Positions 14,946 to 23,718 of a stretch of DNA of 64,000 nucleotides are shown here, in pieces. The translations under genes and the position numbers were made by a program. The notes under the pieces were generated by a model. It saw nothing but the letters and a program-made list of their open reading frames with translations. It was not told where the DNA came from and did not search any database. Within the stretch, counting starts at the first letter, position 1. Each line of letters opens with the position of its first letter. This DNA comes from Gammaproteobacteria bacterium (GTDB lineage Bacteria > Pseudomonadota > Gammaproteobacteria > Steroidobacterales > Steroidobacteraceae), in the NCBI GenBank assembly GCA_016874295.1, contig VGUH01000007.1, positions 50,771 through 114,770 on the forward strand, read 5' to 3'.

Positions 14946-15497
14946 ATGTCGATCCTTAAGTATTCGGGCCTGCGCGCCCTTGGCGCCGCCTCCGTGGCGG
15001 CAATCGTGCTCGCGGCCTGTGGCAGCATCGTCGTCAGAGCATGCGGCTCCGGAAGCTCCAACGATGCGTTGCCGCTGATTCGCGCCAACCTCTCGATCAA
15101 GGCCGTCTCGCAGGGCGGCGTGTGTGACATCGTCCCGGTGCGCATTACGCCGAAGGAGCTGCGCGGCGAGGCCAACAAGTACGCGAACAACCGCATGATG
15201 GTCACCGACGTGACGATGACCGGCCCGACCGACGAGGCAGGCGCGCCCATGTGCAACGGTTCGGCCCCGACGCTGCCGCTTGCCCCGGGCGACTGGGAGT
15301 TCAGCGCGCCGCTCGCCTCCGGCACGGCCACTTGCGTGCGCGACATCCAGGCGGCGGGCGATCTCGAGATCCGCCTCATCGATGGTGTCGCCGGCTGCGG
15401 CGGCCCGGAGGCCGCTGCCGATCCGCTCGCACTGCCGGCCGAGGGTGAAGTGCCGGCCGACGGTTCCGCACCGGCTGCCGCGCCCGCCACGGGCTGA
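14946..15497 (+). CDS. Lipoprotein, unknown function
   Basis: A 183-residue protein with a lipobox signal peptide (IVLAAC, Cys at about residue 27), followed by a Cys-rich mature part (VCDIVPVRITP, MCNGSAP, TCVRDIQ, GCGGPE) and an Ala/Pro-rich low-complexity tail. I do not recognise the family. It is followed by a strong terminator at 15521-15551, so transcription ends here. Confidence 0.7.
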   Translation: MSILKYSGLRALGAASVAAIVLAACGSIVVRACGSGSSNDALPLIRANLSIKAVSQGGVCDIVPVRITPKELRGEANKYANNRMMVTDVTMTGPTDEAGAPMCNGSAPTLPLAPGDWEFSAPLASGTATCVRDIQAAGDLEIRLIDGVAGCGGPEAAADPLALPAEGEVPADGSAPAAAPATG

Positions 15498-15520
15498 GAC
15501 CGGAGCCTGACCTGAAAGGG

Positions 15521-15551
15521 GGCCGGCACGGGCAACCGTGCCGGCCTTTTT
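15521..15551 (+). terminator. Rho-independent terminator
   Basis: GGCCGGCACGG, loop GCAA, CCGTGCCGGCC, then five T. An 11-bp perfect GC-rich stem plus T tract, 23 bases after the lipoprotein stop. Confidence 0.9.
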
Positions 15552-15555
15552 ACCC

Positions 15556-16413
15556 TTGAGAAACCCGATACCGTTCTACCTGCCCTGGTTACTCGGCGTC
15601 GCGGGCCGTATCGTGCCCGAGCGCACGGCGCGCTACGTCGCCGGAATGATCGCGCGCCCGCGCGGCCAGAACCCGACCCAGCCCTGGGAGACCGCGACCG
15701 GCACGGTCGGGCACCAGATCGAGATTCGTACCGGCCTGCACGCGCGCAGCTGGGGCGACAAAGGCCCGCTCGTGCTTGCGCTGCACGGCTGGCGTGGGCG
15801 CACGACGCAATTCCGGCCGCTCGCAGCGAAGCTCCTCGAACGCGGCTTGCGCACGGTCGCGCTCGAGCTGCCGGGGCACGGCGTCTCCGTCGGCGACCGC
15901 GCAACGCCGCGCATGCTTGGCGAGCTGCTGGTCGAGATCGAGCGCGTCGTCGGACCGGTGCACGCCGCGGTCGGGCATTCCTTCGGCGGCGCGGCGCTCG
16001 GCGCCGGGCTCGTCTACGGCTTTCGCCCGAAGCGGGTCGTGATCGTCTCGAGTCCGACGCGCGTCAGCCGTATCCCGGTCCTGCTTGCGAAGACCGCGGG
16101 CTTGCCGCCGCCGGCGATGAAAGCATTCGTGAAGATCCTCGACCACGACGCGGGCAGGCCTTCGGCGGAACTCGACCTGGTCTCGACCGCGCCGCGTCCC
16201 GGTGTCCCGGGTTTTCTGGTCCACGACCTGCAGGATCCGGTCATTCCCTATTCCGAAGCTGAAGCGCTCGCGAACGCCTGGCCGGGGCTCAAGTTCATGA
16301 CCACTTCCGGTAAGGGGCATCGCGACATACTGTCGGCGCCGGAGGTCATGCGGGCGATCGTCGACTTCGTCGCACCAACGGCGACGACGACGCTCGACGC
16401 CGAAGGTGCCTAA
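15556..16413 (+). CDS. Alpha/beta-hydrolase
   Basis: About 285 residues with the alpha/beta-hydrolase fold: oxyanion-hole motif LALHGWRGRTTQF (about residue 75), nucleophile elbow AVGHSFGGAALG (Ser about 140), acid in HDLQDPVIPY (about 222) and catalytic His in GKGHRDIL (about 252). The open frame can start at a GTG at 15538, but that lies within the terminator stem; TTG at 15556 is preferred. Substrate unknown. Its 3' end overlaps the convergent MalM-like gene by 4 bases. Confidence 0.8.
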   Translation: MRNPIPFYLPWLLGVAGRIVPERTARYVAGMIARPRGQNPTQPWETATGTVGHQIEIRTGLHARSWGDKGPLVLALHGWRGRTTQFRPLAAKLLERGLRTVALELPGHGVSVGDRATPRMLGELLVEIERVVGPVHAAVGHSFGGAALGAGLVYGFRPKRVVIVSSPTRVSRIPVLLAKTAGLPPPAMKAFVKILDHDAGRPSAELDLVSTAPRPGVPGFLVHDLQDPVIPYSEAEALANAWPGLKFMTTSGKGHRDILSAPEVMRAIVDFVAPTATTTLDAEGA

Positions 16414-17096
16414 TCGTTCCCCTTCACGGCGACCGCAACTTCCGGCGCGATCATGACCTGCAGCCGCCCATAGGGTGACGCCGGCAGCGTGCCGTCCGAG
16501 CCGTGCTCCATCCACGCGAGCGCCGACAGCGACAGGACGTCGCCCTCGCGGTCCTCGGGGGGCATGCGGCCGAGCAGTGCCGCGGGCGTGAATACGACCA
16601 GGTACTTGCCATTCTGCTCGGCCGGGTCGATGCCGACGGATACCGCGAGTCCGGACCGGCCGCCTATCGTCGCGAGGGAGGGCTCGAGGCGCAGGCTCTC
16701 CAGGCCGGACATGTGCACGACGATGTAGGTCTCATCGAGCAGCGCGATCACGGGGTAGAAGATCGCGGAATCATCGTCGGCTTTCGGGTCGATCAGGCTT
16801 TTCACGCGCACGCGGTAGCGCGCCGCCTGGTCCGGCAGTTCGAAGGCGACGAATGGCGAGACGCCGCTCTGGAAATCGAACACCGGGCTCCTGGCGTCGA
16901 TGACGACGTCTACGCGGCCCTGGTTCGGCAGGGTAACGAAATCGAAACCGGACGGATCGTCGCAGCAGGGCATCGCCTTGGCATAGGTCGCGGGGCGCAC
17001 GAGCTTCGCCGCCGGGTAGGATGACCCGGACGAGGCCGCGCAGCCCGCGAGTGCTGAGCTGACGACGACTGCGAGAACGCCGGTTGGATTCCGCAT
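16410..17096 (-). CDS. MalM-like periplasmic lipoprotein
   Basis: A 228-residue lipoprotein (lipobox LAGC, Cys19). The mature part, with adjacent cysteines AMPCCDDPSGFDFVTLP and the segment SPVFDFQSGVSPFVAFELPDQAARYRVRVKSLID, resembles the MalM family of maltose-operon periplasmic proteins, whose exact role is unclear. No maltose genes are nearby, so a carbohydrate role is not supported here. It is convergent with the hydrolase and divergent from ptrB. Confidence 0.65.
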   Translation of the reverse strand: MRNPTGVLAVVVSSALAGCAASSGSSYPAAKLVRPATYAKAMPCCDDPSGFDFVTLPNQGRVDVVIDARSPVFDFQSGVSPFVAFELPDQAARYRVRVKSLIDPKADDDSAIFYPVIALLDETYIVVHMSGLESLRLEPSLATIGGRSGLAVSVGIDPAEQNGKYLVVFTPAALLGRMPPEDREGDVLSLSALAWMEHGSDGTLPASPYGRLQVMIAPEVAVAVKGND

Positions 17097-17208
17097 CGAG
17101 AACGCAGGCTAGCATGAATGCTGCTTCGGTCGCCGTGGTCGGTGCCGGGCGCGCAGAACTCGCGCAGGCGCGGGGAGTGCCGGCCTCCGGTAAGATGCTC
17201 GGCAGCCG

Positions 17209-19374
17209 ATGAATCTCAGCCGCCATCTGATTTCCCTGGCCGCTATCCTCGCGCTGCTGCTGGCCGCATGCGCGAGCGATGGGCCGGCCAGGCTGGAGCC
17301 CGAGAGCATGCCGAAGTCAGCGCCGGTACCGCCGATCGCCACCGTGCGGCCGCACGCCGTGGATTCGCCGCACGGCAGCCGCAGCGACGAGTACTATTGG
17401 CTGCGCGACGACACGCGCTCGAGCGCTGAAGTCATTGCCTACCTCGAGGCCGAGAACGCCTACAAGGCGGCGATGACGGCGCACACGCAGGCGCTCGAGG
17501 ACAAGGTCTACGGCGAGATCGTCGCCCGCATCAAGCAGGACGACTCGACCGTGCCGTACCGCCTGCGCGGCTACTGGTACTACACGCGCTACGAAACCGG
17601 CGAGGAATACCCGAGCTACGTGCGCAAGGCCGGCACCCTCGACGCGCCCGAGCAAGTGATGCTCGACGTCAACTCGATGGCGGAGGGGCACGGCTTCTTT
17701 CAGGTGGGAGCGACGGCGGTTTCGCCCGACAACCGCCTGCTCGCCTGGGTCGAGGACGTGGTCGGCCGCCGCCAGTACACGCTGCGGTTCAAGGACCTCG
17801 CGAGCGGCGCGATCCTTCCTGACTCGATCCCGAACGTGGATCCCTACCTGGCCTGGACCGCGGACAGCCGCAGCATCCTGTACCTGGAGAAGCATCCGGA
17901 GACGCTGCTCGGTTTCCGCGTGCGCCGGCACGTACTCGGCACCGACCCGGCGCAGGATCCGGTGATCTTCGAGCAGCAGGACGAGAGCTTCTACACCGCG
18001 GTCGCGATCACCAAGGACGAGCGCTACATCCTGATCGTCTCGCAGAGCACGGTTTCGACCGAGTACCGATACGCGCGGGCCGACGACCCCGCACTCGAAT
18101 TCCGCGTGTTCCTGCCGCGCGAGCGCGACCACGAGTACCACGTCGAGCACCTCGACGGCCGCTGGATCATCCGCAGCAACTGGAACGCACCGAACTTCCG
18201 GCTGATGGAGGCTGCCGTCGGCGAGGAGGGCGACCGCTCGAAATGGCGCGAGATTCTCGCGCACCGGGACGATGCCTTCGTGCACGGCTTCGACGTATTC
18301 CGTAGCTTCCTCGCCATCGAGGAACGCTCGGGTGCGATGCGCAAGATCCGCATCCGGCCGCTGGACGGTGGCAGGGACTTCTTCATCGCAGCGGACGAGC
18401 CGGCCTACACTGCGAGCCTCGACCAGAACCCGGAGCTCGACACGCAGGTGGTGCGCTACGAGTACACCTCGCTCACGACGCCCTCGACGATTTACGACTA
18501 CGACATCCGGACCGGCGAACGCAGGCTCATGAAGCGCATGCCGGTCCTGGGCGACTTCGATCCGGCGAACTACCGCACCGAACTCGTGTGGGCGGAGGCG
18601 CGCGACGGCGCGAAGGTGCCGGTGTCGATCGTCTACCGGGCCGGGTCCAGGAAGGACGGCGGCGCGCCGATGCTGCAGTACGCCTATGGCTCGTACGGCG
18701 CGACCATGGACCCGGCATTCTCGATCGCGCGGGTGTCGCTGCTCGATCGCGGTTTCGTGTACGCAGTCGCGCACGTGCGCGGCGGCCAGGAGATGGGCCG
18801 GCGCTGGTACGAGGACGGCAGGCTGCTCAGGAAGCGCAACACGTTCAACGACTTCATCGACGTGACGCGCTTCCTGGTGAAGCAGGGCTATGCCGACGGC
18901 CAGCGCGTGTCGGCAATGGGCGGATCCGCCGGGGGCCTGCTCATGGGCGCGGTGGCCAACCTGGCGGCGGGGGACTACCGCGCGATCGTCGCGCAGGTGC
19001 CGTTCGTGGACGTCGTCACGACCATGCTCGACGAAAGCATCCCGCTCACCACCAACGAGTTCGACGAGTGGGGCGACCCGACGAAGAAGGAGTACTACGA
19101 CTACATGCTGTCGTACTCGCCCTACGACAATGTCGCGCGCCAGGCGTATCCCGCGATGCTGGTGACGACCGCCCTGCACGACAGCCAGGTGCAGTACTGG
19201 GAGCCGGCGAAGTGGGTCGCGCGCCTGCGCACGCACAAGACGGATGCGAACCCGCTCCTGTACCGCACGATGATGGAGGCAAGCCACGGCGGCAGGTCCG
19301 GGCGATTCCAGCGCTTCCGCGAGATCGCCGAAGAGTACGCTTTCATCCTCGACCAGTCCGGGATCGGGGAGTAG
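17209..19374 (+). CDS. ptrB: Oligopeptidase B (S9 family), lipoprotein-anchored
   Basis: A 721-residue serine peptidase. N-terminal lipoprotein signal LLLAAC (Cys about 21), seven-blade propeller part (DEYYWLRDDTRS... ), and C-terminal catalytic domain with nucleophile Ser573 in GGSAGGLLMG, then FVDVVTTMLDESIPLTTNEFDEWGDP typical of oligopeptidase B, and the His in MEASHGGRSGRFQRF. It cleaves peptides after basic residues in the known family. E. coli PtrB is cytoplasmic; the lipobox here suggests envelope localisation. The nucleotide transporter follows 4 bp after its stop. Confidence 0.9.
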   Translation: MNLSRHLISLAAILALLLAACASDGPARLEPESMPKSAPVPPIATVRPHAVDSPHGSRSDEYYWLRDDTRSSAEVIAYLEAENAYKAAMTAHTQALEDKVYGEIVARIKQDDSTVPYRLRGYWYYTRYETGEEYPSYVRKAGTLDAPEQVMLDVNSMAEGHGFFQVGATAVSPDNRLLAWVEDVVGRRQYTLRFKDLASGAILPDSIPNVDPYLAWTADSRSILYLEKHPETLLGFRVRRHVLGTDPAQDPVIFEQQDESFYTAVAITKDERYILIVSQSTVSTEYRYARADDPALEFRVFLPRERDHEYHVEHLDGRWIIRSNWNAPNFRLMEAAVGEEGDRSKWREILAHRDDAFVHGFDVFRSFLAIEERSGAMRKIRIRPLDGGRDFFIAADEPAYTASLDQNPELDTQVVRYEYTSLTTPSTIYDYDIRTGERRLMKRMPVLGDFDPANYRTELVWAEARDGAKVPVSIVYRAGSRKDGGAPMLQYAYGSYGATMDPAFSIARVSLLDRGFVYAVAHVRGGQEMGRRWYEDGRLLRKRNTFNDFIDVTRFLVKQGYADGQRVSAMGGSAGGLLMGAVANLAAGDYRAIVAQVPFVDVVTTMLDESIPLTTNEFDEWGDPTKKEYYDYMLSYSPYDNVARQAYPAMLVTTALHDSQVQYWEPAKWVARLRTHKTDANPLLYRTMMEASHGGRSGRFQRFREIAEEYAFILDQSGIGE

Positions 19375-19378
19375 GGCG

Positions 19379-20668
19379 ATGGCGCCGCCAGGCGAGGGCG
19401 CGCCTTCGCCCGTGGCGCGGCTGCTCGCGCGCGCGGTGGACGTGCGGCCCGTGGAGGTGCCCGGGCTCGTCGCCGCGTTCGCGTATCACTTCCTGCTGTT
19501 CACGGCCTACTACATCCTGCGGCCGATCCGCGACAGCATGGGCGTCACGGGCGGGGTCGAGAACCTCGACGACCTGTTCGGCTGGACGCTGCTCGGCATG
19601 CTGGTCGCGGTGCCGCTGTTCGGCTGGATCAGCGGGCGCTACCGGCGTGCCGTGTTCCTGCCCTGGACCTACCTGTTCTTCGTGGCGCAGCTCGTGGCGT
19701 TCTGGGCGGTGTTCACCGCGAGCGAGCACTACGCCGCGACCGCCCGCGTGTTCTTTGTGTGGGTGAGCGTGTTCAACCTGTTCGTGATCGCGGTGTTCTG
19801 GAGCTTCATGGCCGATCTGTTCGACAAGGAGCAGGGCAAGCGGTTGTTCGCCTTCATCACGGCCGGCGCGAGCGTCGGCGCGATGACGGGCTCGGGCGTG
19901 ACGGCTTTCCTCGCGCAGTCGGTGGGCGAGGTGAACCTGCTGCTGGTGTCCGCGACGCTGCTCGCCTCGACGCTGTTCCTGATGCGCTACCTGCTCGGCT
20001 GGAGCGCGGCGCAGGGCGCGCGCGGGGAGCGGATCGAGGAGCGCCCGATGGGGGGCAACCCGTTCGCGGGGCTGAAGCTGGTGCTGACCTCGCCCTACCT
20101 CGGCGGCATCGCGACGTTCGTGTTCCTGATGGCGGCGGTGAACACCTTCCTGTACCTGCAGCAGGCGGACCTGCTCCGCATCCATTTCCCGGACGGCGAC
20201 GCGCGCACGGCTTTCCTCGGGCGCATCGAGCTGACGATGAGCGTGATCACGCTCGTGCTGCAGTTCTTCGCCGTGGGGCGGCTGACGAGGCGGGCCGGCG
20301 TCGCGGCGATGATCGTGGTCGTGCCGCTGTTCGTGATGGCGGGGTTTTTGCTGATCGCGGCGTCGCCGACGCTGATGACCCTCGTGGGTGTCTTCATCGC
20401 GCGGCGCGTCGGACAGTACGCGATCGTGCGGCCCTGCCGCGAGATGCTCTACACGAACGTCGACCGCGAGTCGAAGTACAAGGCCAAGAACGTCAATGAC
20501 ACGCTCGTGTACCGCAGCAGCGACTATGTGGTCGCAAAAGCGCACGACGCGATCGTCTCGACCTGGTCGGCGACCCTGTCAGGCGTCGCGCTGGTCGGGG
20601 CGGGCGTCGCGGCGGCGTGGGCGATCGTGGCCTTCATGCTTGGCCGCGCTCACGAGCGCAAGCAATAG
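19379..20668 (+). CDS. ATP/ADP-type nucleotide transporter (MFS-like)
   Basis: A 429-residue membrane protein with about 11-12 transmembrane segments. The openings FAYHFLLFTAYYILRPIRDSMGV and FVWVSVFNLFVIAVFWSFMADLFDKEQGKRLFAFITAGASVGAMTGS match the NTP/NDP exchange transporter (Tlc-related) family found in many free-living bacteria; the substrate there is usually untested. It follows ptrB by 4 bp, so the two are one transcription unit. Its stop codon overlaps a palindromic repeat. Confidence 0.75.
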   Translation: MAPPGEGAPSPVARLLARAVDVRPVEVPGLVAAFAYHFLLFTAYYILRPIRDSMGVTGGVENLDDLFGWTLLGMLVAVPLFGWISGRYRRAVFLPWTYLFFVAQLVAFWAVFTASEHYAATARVFFVWVSVFNLFVIAVFWSFMADLFDKEQGKRLFAFITAGASVGAMTGSGVTAFLAQSVGEVNLLLVSATLLASTLFLMRYLLGWSAAQGARGERIEERPMGGNPFAGLKLVLTSPYLGGIATFVFLMAAVNTFLYLQQADLLRIHFPDGDARTAFLGRIELTMSVITLVLQFFAVGRLTRRAGVAAMIVVVPLFVMAGFLLIAASPTLMTLVGVFIARRVGQYAIVRPCREMLYTNVDRESKYKAKNVNDTLVYRSSDYVVAKAHDAIVSTWSATLSGVALVGAGVAAAWAIVAFMLGRAHERKQ

Positions 20669-20681
20669 GGGAGCGTCCCCT
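20667..20681. repeat. REP-like palindrome, degenerate copy
   Basis: AGGGGAGCGTCCCCT between the nucleotide transporter stop and the convergent tonB remnant stop; same GGGG...CCCC core as the other units. Confidence 0.55.
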
Positions 20682-20682
20682 C

Positions 20683-20990
20683 TTACTCGGACAGGCGGAA
20701 GCGCAGTCGCAGGGCGACGCGCTGCTCAGCGACGCGCGGCTCGTAGCGCCAGCGCTTGACGGCGTTGACCGCCGCGCTGTCGAAGGCGTCTTCCGGCTCA
20801 GCCGCGCGCACCACGACGTCGCGCGTCGTGCCGTCGGTCGCCACCGTGTACTCGAGAATGATCCACCCCTCCGTGCGGCCAGCTCGAGGCGCTTTTCGGG
20901 CCCCGCTTCCTCATCCGGCGCGTCGTCGCCAGGCAGAATATCGGTGTAGTCGATGTTCACTCGGCTCTCGCGCGATCCGCGCAAAAAAGC
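20683..20990 (-). pseudogene. tonB-like C-terminal domain gene, frameshifted
   Basis: On the minus strand the frame ending at TAA 20685-20683 reads RTEGWIILEYTVATDGTTRDVVVRAAEPEDAFDSAAVNAVKRWRYEPRVAEQRVALRLRFRLSE, a complete TonB C-terminal fold (GWIxLEYTVxxDGTxRDVxVxxAxPxxxFdxAAlxAlkrWRYxP). Upstream of about 20885 the frame that fits is a different one, reading SRVNIDYTDILPGDDAPDEEAGPEKRLELAA. A single-base change near GGCCGCACGG would join the two. No clean start or membrane anchor can be placed, so the gene looks broken. Bases 21000-21297 hold no convincing gene. Confidence 0.65.
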
Positions 20991-21297
20991 GTCGCCACGG
21001 GCTTCAGGTGCCCATGGCCGACCGTTGCGGCCATCCTTGACAAAATCGGTCGTGGCGAACGAGACACAGGTCGCGTTTTCGGGAGACGCCGTCGGATCGC
21101 GCGCAAAAACTCCCGGTGATCCCGCCACTTGTGGGAAAGAACCCCCAGGGTGTCCACAGGACCACCCTGGGCGTTGCCACCACGCTACACCGATGCGGGT
21201 TTTCTCGGCTTGCGCTGACTTATGTGAATCTCGACAGGGGGCGCAGCCCCTCGGTATGGTAACCGGACCCTGCCTCCGGCAGGGGCTGCGACGGGGA

Positions 21298-21765
21298 ATG
21301 GCGGCCATTACGCGACCAGTCATGTTCGTATCGAGCCTGCCGGCCGAGTACTACCACCAGCTCGAGGTGTTGCTGTTCTTCAACGGTCGTCAGCACCGGG
21401 TGCGCAAGGGCATCGAGACGGCCATCAACCGCTACGGCGCGCCGGAGATAGTCAGCGAAGGCAAGACCGTGCGCGTACAGGTGGGTGGCGAGACTCATGC
21501 GCAATGCCTGTTCGCCGTCGAGCGCGAGGGCAAGGATTCGCGCCCGGTAGGCGTCATCCTGTATGTTCGCGATAGCTTCGAGCGCATCACCGTGCTGCAC
21601 CTCGTGGTCGCCGAGGCGTACGCCGTCGGCGGCCCGCGCGCGGGCTACAACAACCTGGCCCTTCGCCTGGTGCAGGCCGTCAAGCGCGTTGCGCGCCGCA
21701 CCACCGGCATCCGCCACGTCGAGTTGCTCTACTCGCAGGACAGGCCCCGCGCCGCCTTCGCCTGA
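21298..21765 (+). CDS. Uncharacterised protein, possibly GNAT-like
   Basis: A 155-residue product beginning MAAITRPVMFVSSLPAEYYHQLEVLLFF. The later part (VILYVRDSFERITVLHLVVAEAYAV...AGYNNLALRLVQAVKRVARRTTGIRHVELLY) has the strand-helix rhythm of an N-acyltransferase core, but no clear acetyl-CoA loop, so this is only a suggestion. The ATG at 21298 is chosen over a much earlier in-frame start because upstream residues lie across the tonB remnant. Confidence 0.5.
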   Translation: MAAITRPVMFVSSLPAEYYHQLEVLLFFNGRQHRVRKGIETAINRYGAPEIVSEGKTVRVQVGGETHAQCLFAVEREGKDSRPVGVILYVRDSFERITVLHLVVAEAYAVGGPRAGYNNLALRLVQAVKRVARRTTGIRHVELLYSQDRPRAAFA

Positions 21766-21779
21766 TCCGGGCGGAATCG

Positions 21780-22034
21780 AACTCCCCAGTCGGCCGAATC
21801 CGGCCACCGCCGCCGCGCGTCGCCCAGAGCCGCGGACTGCCGTCATGGGTATTTCTCTGGATGCCCCCGCGAATCGATTCAGGCGCTCGCCGAACTCTGC
21901 AAGCAGTCCACTGCGGCCCAAGAACTCGGCGCCGAGACGGCCAAGAAGCCGATCAGGGGTTCATTTTTTCCAACAGGGGAATGATGTACAACCTGACATT
22001 CGAAGGCTCGAAGATCACCAGGATCGACAAGTAG
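21780..22034 (+). other. Non-coding stretch with decayed coding remnants
   Basis: Fragments in different plus frames read sensibly for short runs (ESIQALAELCKQSTAAQELGAETAKKPIRGSFFPTGE, then MMYNLTFEGSKITRIDK ending at 22034), suggesting a small decayed gene. No intact reading frame, no terminator and no RNA gene were recognised. Confidence 0.3.
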
Positions 22035-22058
22035 CTGCCGGCTCCGGGCCGATTCCGT

Positions 22059-22649
22059 TCACGCAGGGGCGCCGGAGACGCCGCCGGTGAGAACCATGCG
22101 CATGGCGGCCTCGACCGGGATGTCGAGCGGCACGACGCGCGAACGCGGTACGAGCGCCGTGTAGCCGCCGACCTGGTAGCTCATCGGGAAGTACACCGCG
22201 GCGAGGCCGTCCTGCTCGCCGACGATCCCGAGCTCCGCGGCGTCGTCCTGGGTCACGAAGCCGATCACCTGTGCATCGCCGAAACGGGCGAGCACAACAC
22301 GCCGGAGGTCGCGGCGTTTGCCGCCCGCCGGTATCAGCTTCATGAAGTCCCGGGTCGCGCCGTAGATGGTCTTGACGACCGGGATCCGGTCCAGGAATCG
22401 CTCCCAGCTGGCGAGCGCGCTCTGCACCAGCAGGGCGTTGAACAGGGTACCGGCGGCCAGCAGCAGCACGAGGGCCGCGGCGATGCCCATGCCCGGCAGG
22501 TAGTGCTCCGTCGGCACGACCAGCAGGATGGCGCGCCGCAGCAGCGCCTCGGTCGAGCTGCCGATCCACCACAGGAGCCCGATCGTGAAGCCGATCGGTA
22601 GCACGACGACCAGGCCGCGCACCAGCGCGCTACGGAGCTTGCGGAACAT
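22059..22649 (-). CDS. DUF502 family inner-membrane protein
   Basis: The 196-residue protein fits DUF502: two membrane segments (VRGLVVVLPIGFTIGLLWWI at 10-30 and MGIAAALVLLLAAGTLFNALLV at 55-77), then the conserved VKTIYGATRDFMKLI, FGDAQVIGFVTQDD and YFPMSYQVGGYTALVPRSRVVPLDIPVEAAMRMVLTGGV. The ATG at 22649 is chosen because an AGGAGGC ribosome-binding site sits at 22659-22653. The family's role is unknown. It is divergent from dodecin. Confidence 0.88.
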   Translation of the reverse strand: MFRKLRSALVRGLVVVLPIGFTIGLLWWIGSSTEALLRRAILLVVPTEHYLPGMGIAAALVLLLAAGTLFNALLVQSALASWERFLDRIPVVKTIYGATRDFMKLIPAGGKRRDLRRVVLARFGDAQVIGFVTQDDAAELGIVGEQDGLAAVYFPMSYQVGGYTALVPRSRVVPLDIPVEAAMRMVLTGGVSGAPA

Positions 22650-22753
22650 GGGTGCCTCCTTTGGACGTCGCATCATAGCGGCCCCGCGATCGCGCCCGTG
22701 GCGCTATGATTTGCGGGCGGGGAAACCGTCAATAGAACCCCTTGGAGTTGGTC

Positions 22754-22957
22754 ATGACCGTTGCAAAAGTCAGCGAGATCACCTCGACGTCCGCGAAAGG
22801 CTTCGATGACGCGATCGAGCAGGGCATCAAGCGAGCGTGCAAGACGCTCAAGAACGTGACCGGCGCCTGGATCGCGGACCAGGAGGTCGAGATCGAAAAG
22901 GGCAAGGTGAAGGCCTACCGCGTGCGCCCGCGCGTCACCTTCGTGCTGGCGGACTGA
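22754..22957 (+). CDS. Dodecin (flavin-binding)
   Basis: A 67-residue protein matching dodecin over its full length: VAKVSEITSTSAKGFDDAIEQGIKRACKTLKNVTGAWIADQEVEIEKGKVKAYRVRPRVTFVL. The Trp in GAWIAD is the residue that stacks on flavin in characterised bacterial dodecins. It forms dodecameric shells that store FMN or riboflavin. Three bases separate it from the rhodanese gene. Confidence 0.93.
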   Translation: MTVAKVSEITSTSAKGFDDAIEQGIKRACKTLKNVTGAWIADQEVEIEKGKVKAYRVRPRVTFVLAD

Positions 22958-22960
22958 GCC

Positions 22961-23350
22961 ATGCGGCGGTTGACGGCCGCACTGCTCGCGGCGACGCTCG
23001 CTTTTGCCGCAACGGCCGCCGGCCCGGCGACGATCGAACCCAAGGCGCTTCATAACCGCATCGCCTGGGCCGATCGCTCGCTGCTGGTGCTCGACGTGCG
23101 CACGCCCGAGGAGTTCTCGGCGGGCCATGTCCCGGGCGCGGTCAACATCCCGCACACGGAACTCGCGGCGCGCATCGCGGAACTCGAGGGCGCGCGTGAC
23201 AACGACATCGTGGTGTACTGCCGGATCGGCGTGCGCGCCGCGACGGCCCTGGACGTGCTGGAAAAGTCGGGTTTCAAGCGACTGCTGCACCTGAAGGGCG
23301 ACTACATGCGCTGGAGCGAGGAGAAGCGCCCGGTCGTCAAGAGCGAGTGA
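22961..23350 (+). CDS. Exported rhodanese-domain protein
   Basis: A 129-residue protein with an N-terminal signal peptide (MRRLTAALLAATLAFAATAAG) and a single rhodanese domain: LLVLDVRTPEEFSAGHVPGAVNIPHTEL and the catalytic loop VVYCRIGVRAATAL with the active Cys at about 88. It would act as a periplasmic sulfur transferase or phosphatase-like enzyme; the partner is unknown. Its stop overlaps the next gene's GTG. Confidence 0.88.
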   Translation: MRRLTAALLAATLAFAATAAGPATIEPKALHNRIAWADRSLLVLDVRTPEEFSAGHVPGAVNIPHTELAARIAELEGARDNDIVVYCRIGVRAATALDVLEKSGFKRLLHLKGDYMRWSEEKRPVVKSE

Positions 23351-23718
23351 GCGCGCGCATCCTTGCGGATGCGGTCCTCGTCCTGCACCTCGCGTTCATC
23401 GCTTTCGCCACGCTCGGCGGGCTCGCCGTGCTGCGCTGGCCGCGGCTCGCGTGGCTGCACCTGCCGGTCATGCTGTGGGCGGCGGGCATCACGTTTGCCG
23501 GCGGCATCTGCCCGCTGACGCCGCTCGAGAACCGTCTGCGACTCGTGGGCGGCGAGACGGGCTACCAGGGCAGCTTCATCGAGCATTACCTGACGTCGAT
23601 CATCTATCCGGCCGGCCTCACGCGCAGCACGCAGGTCGCGCTTGGCGTCCTGCTGCTCGCCTTCAACGCCGCGGTCTACCTCCGCTTCTTCCGGAAAAGG
23701 GGTGCGTCCGCTTCTTAG
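23347..23718 (+). CDS. DUF2784 membrane protein
   Basis: A 123-residue protein with four hydrophobic segments. The pattern DAVLVLHLAFIAFATLGGLAVLRWPRLAWLHLPVMLWAAGITFAGGICPLTPLENRLR and GYQGSFIEHYLTSIIYP is DUF2784. Start GTG at 23347 overlaps the rhodanese stop by four bases. Its last residues, KRGASAS, are encoded by a degenerate palindromic repeat (23697-23713). Function unknown. Confidence 0.85.
   Translation: MSARILADAVLVLHLAFIAFATLGGLAVLRWPRLAWLHLPVMLWAAGITFAGGICPLTPLENRLRLVGGETGYQGSFIEHYLTSIIYPAGLTRSTQVALGVLLLAFNAAVYLRFFRKRGASAS
23697..23713. repeat. REP-like palindrome, degenerate copy
   Basis: AAGGGGTGCGTCCGCTT, differing by one base from the arm seen at 39922-39937; it spans the convergent gene ends of the DUF2784 and DAK2-DegV genes. 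Confidence 0.5.

Noticed and set aside
17317..19287. Long minus-strand frame opposite ptrB
   Set aside because: Shadow of the oligopeptidase gene; no family signal.
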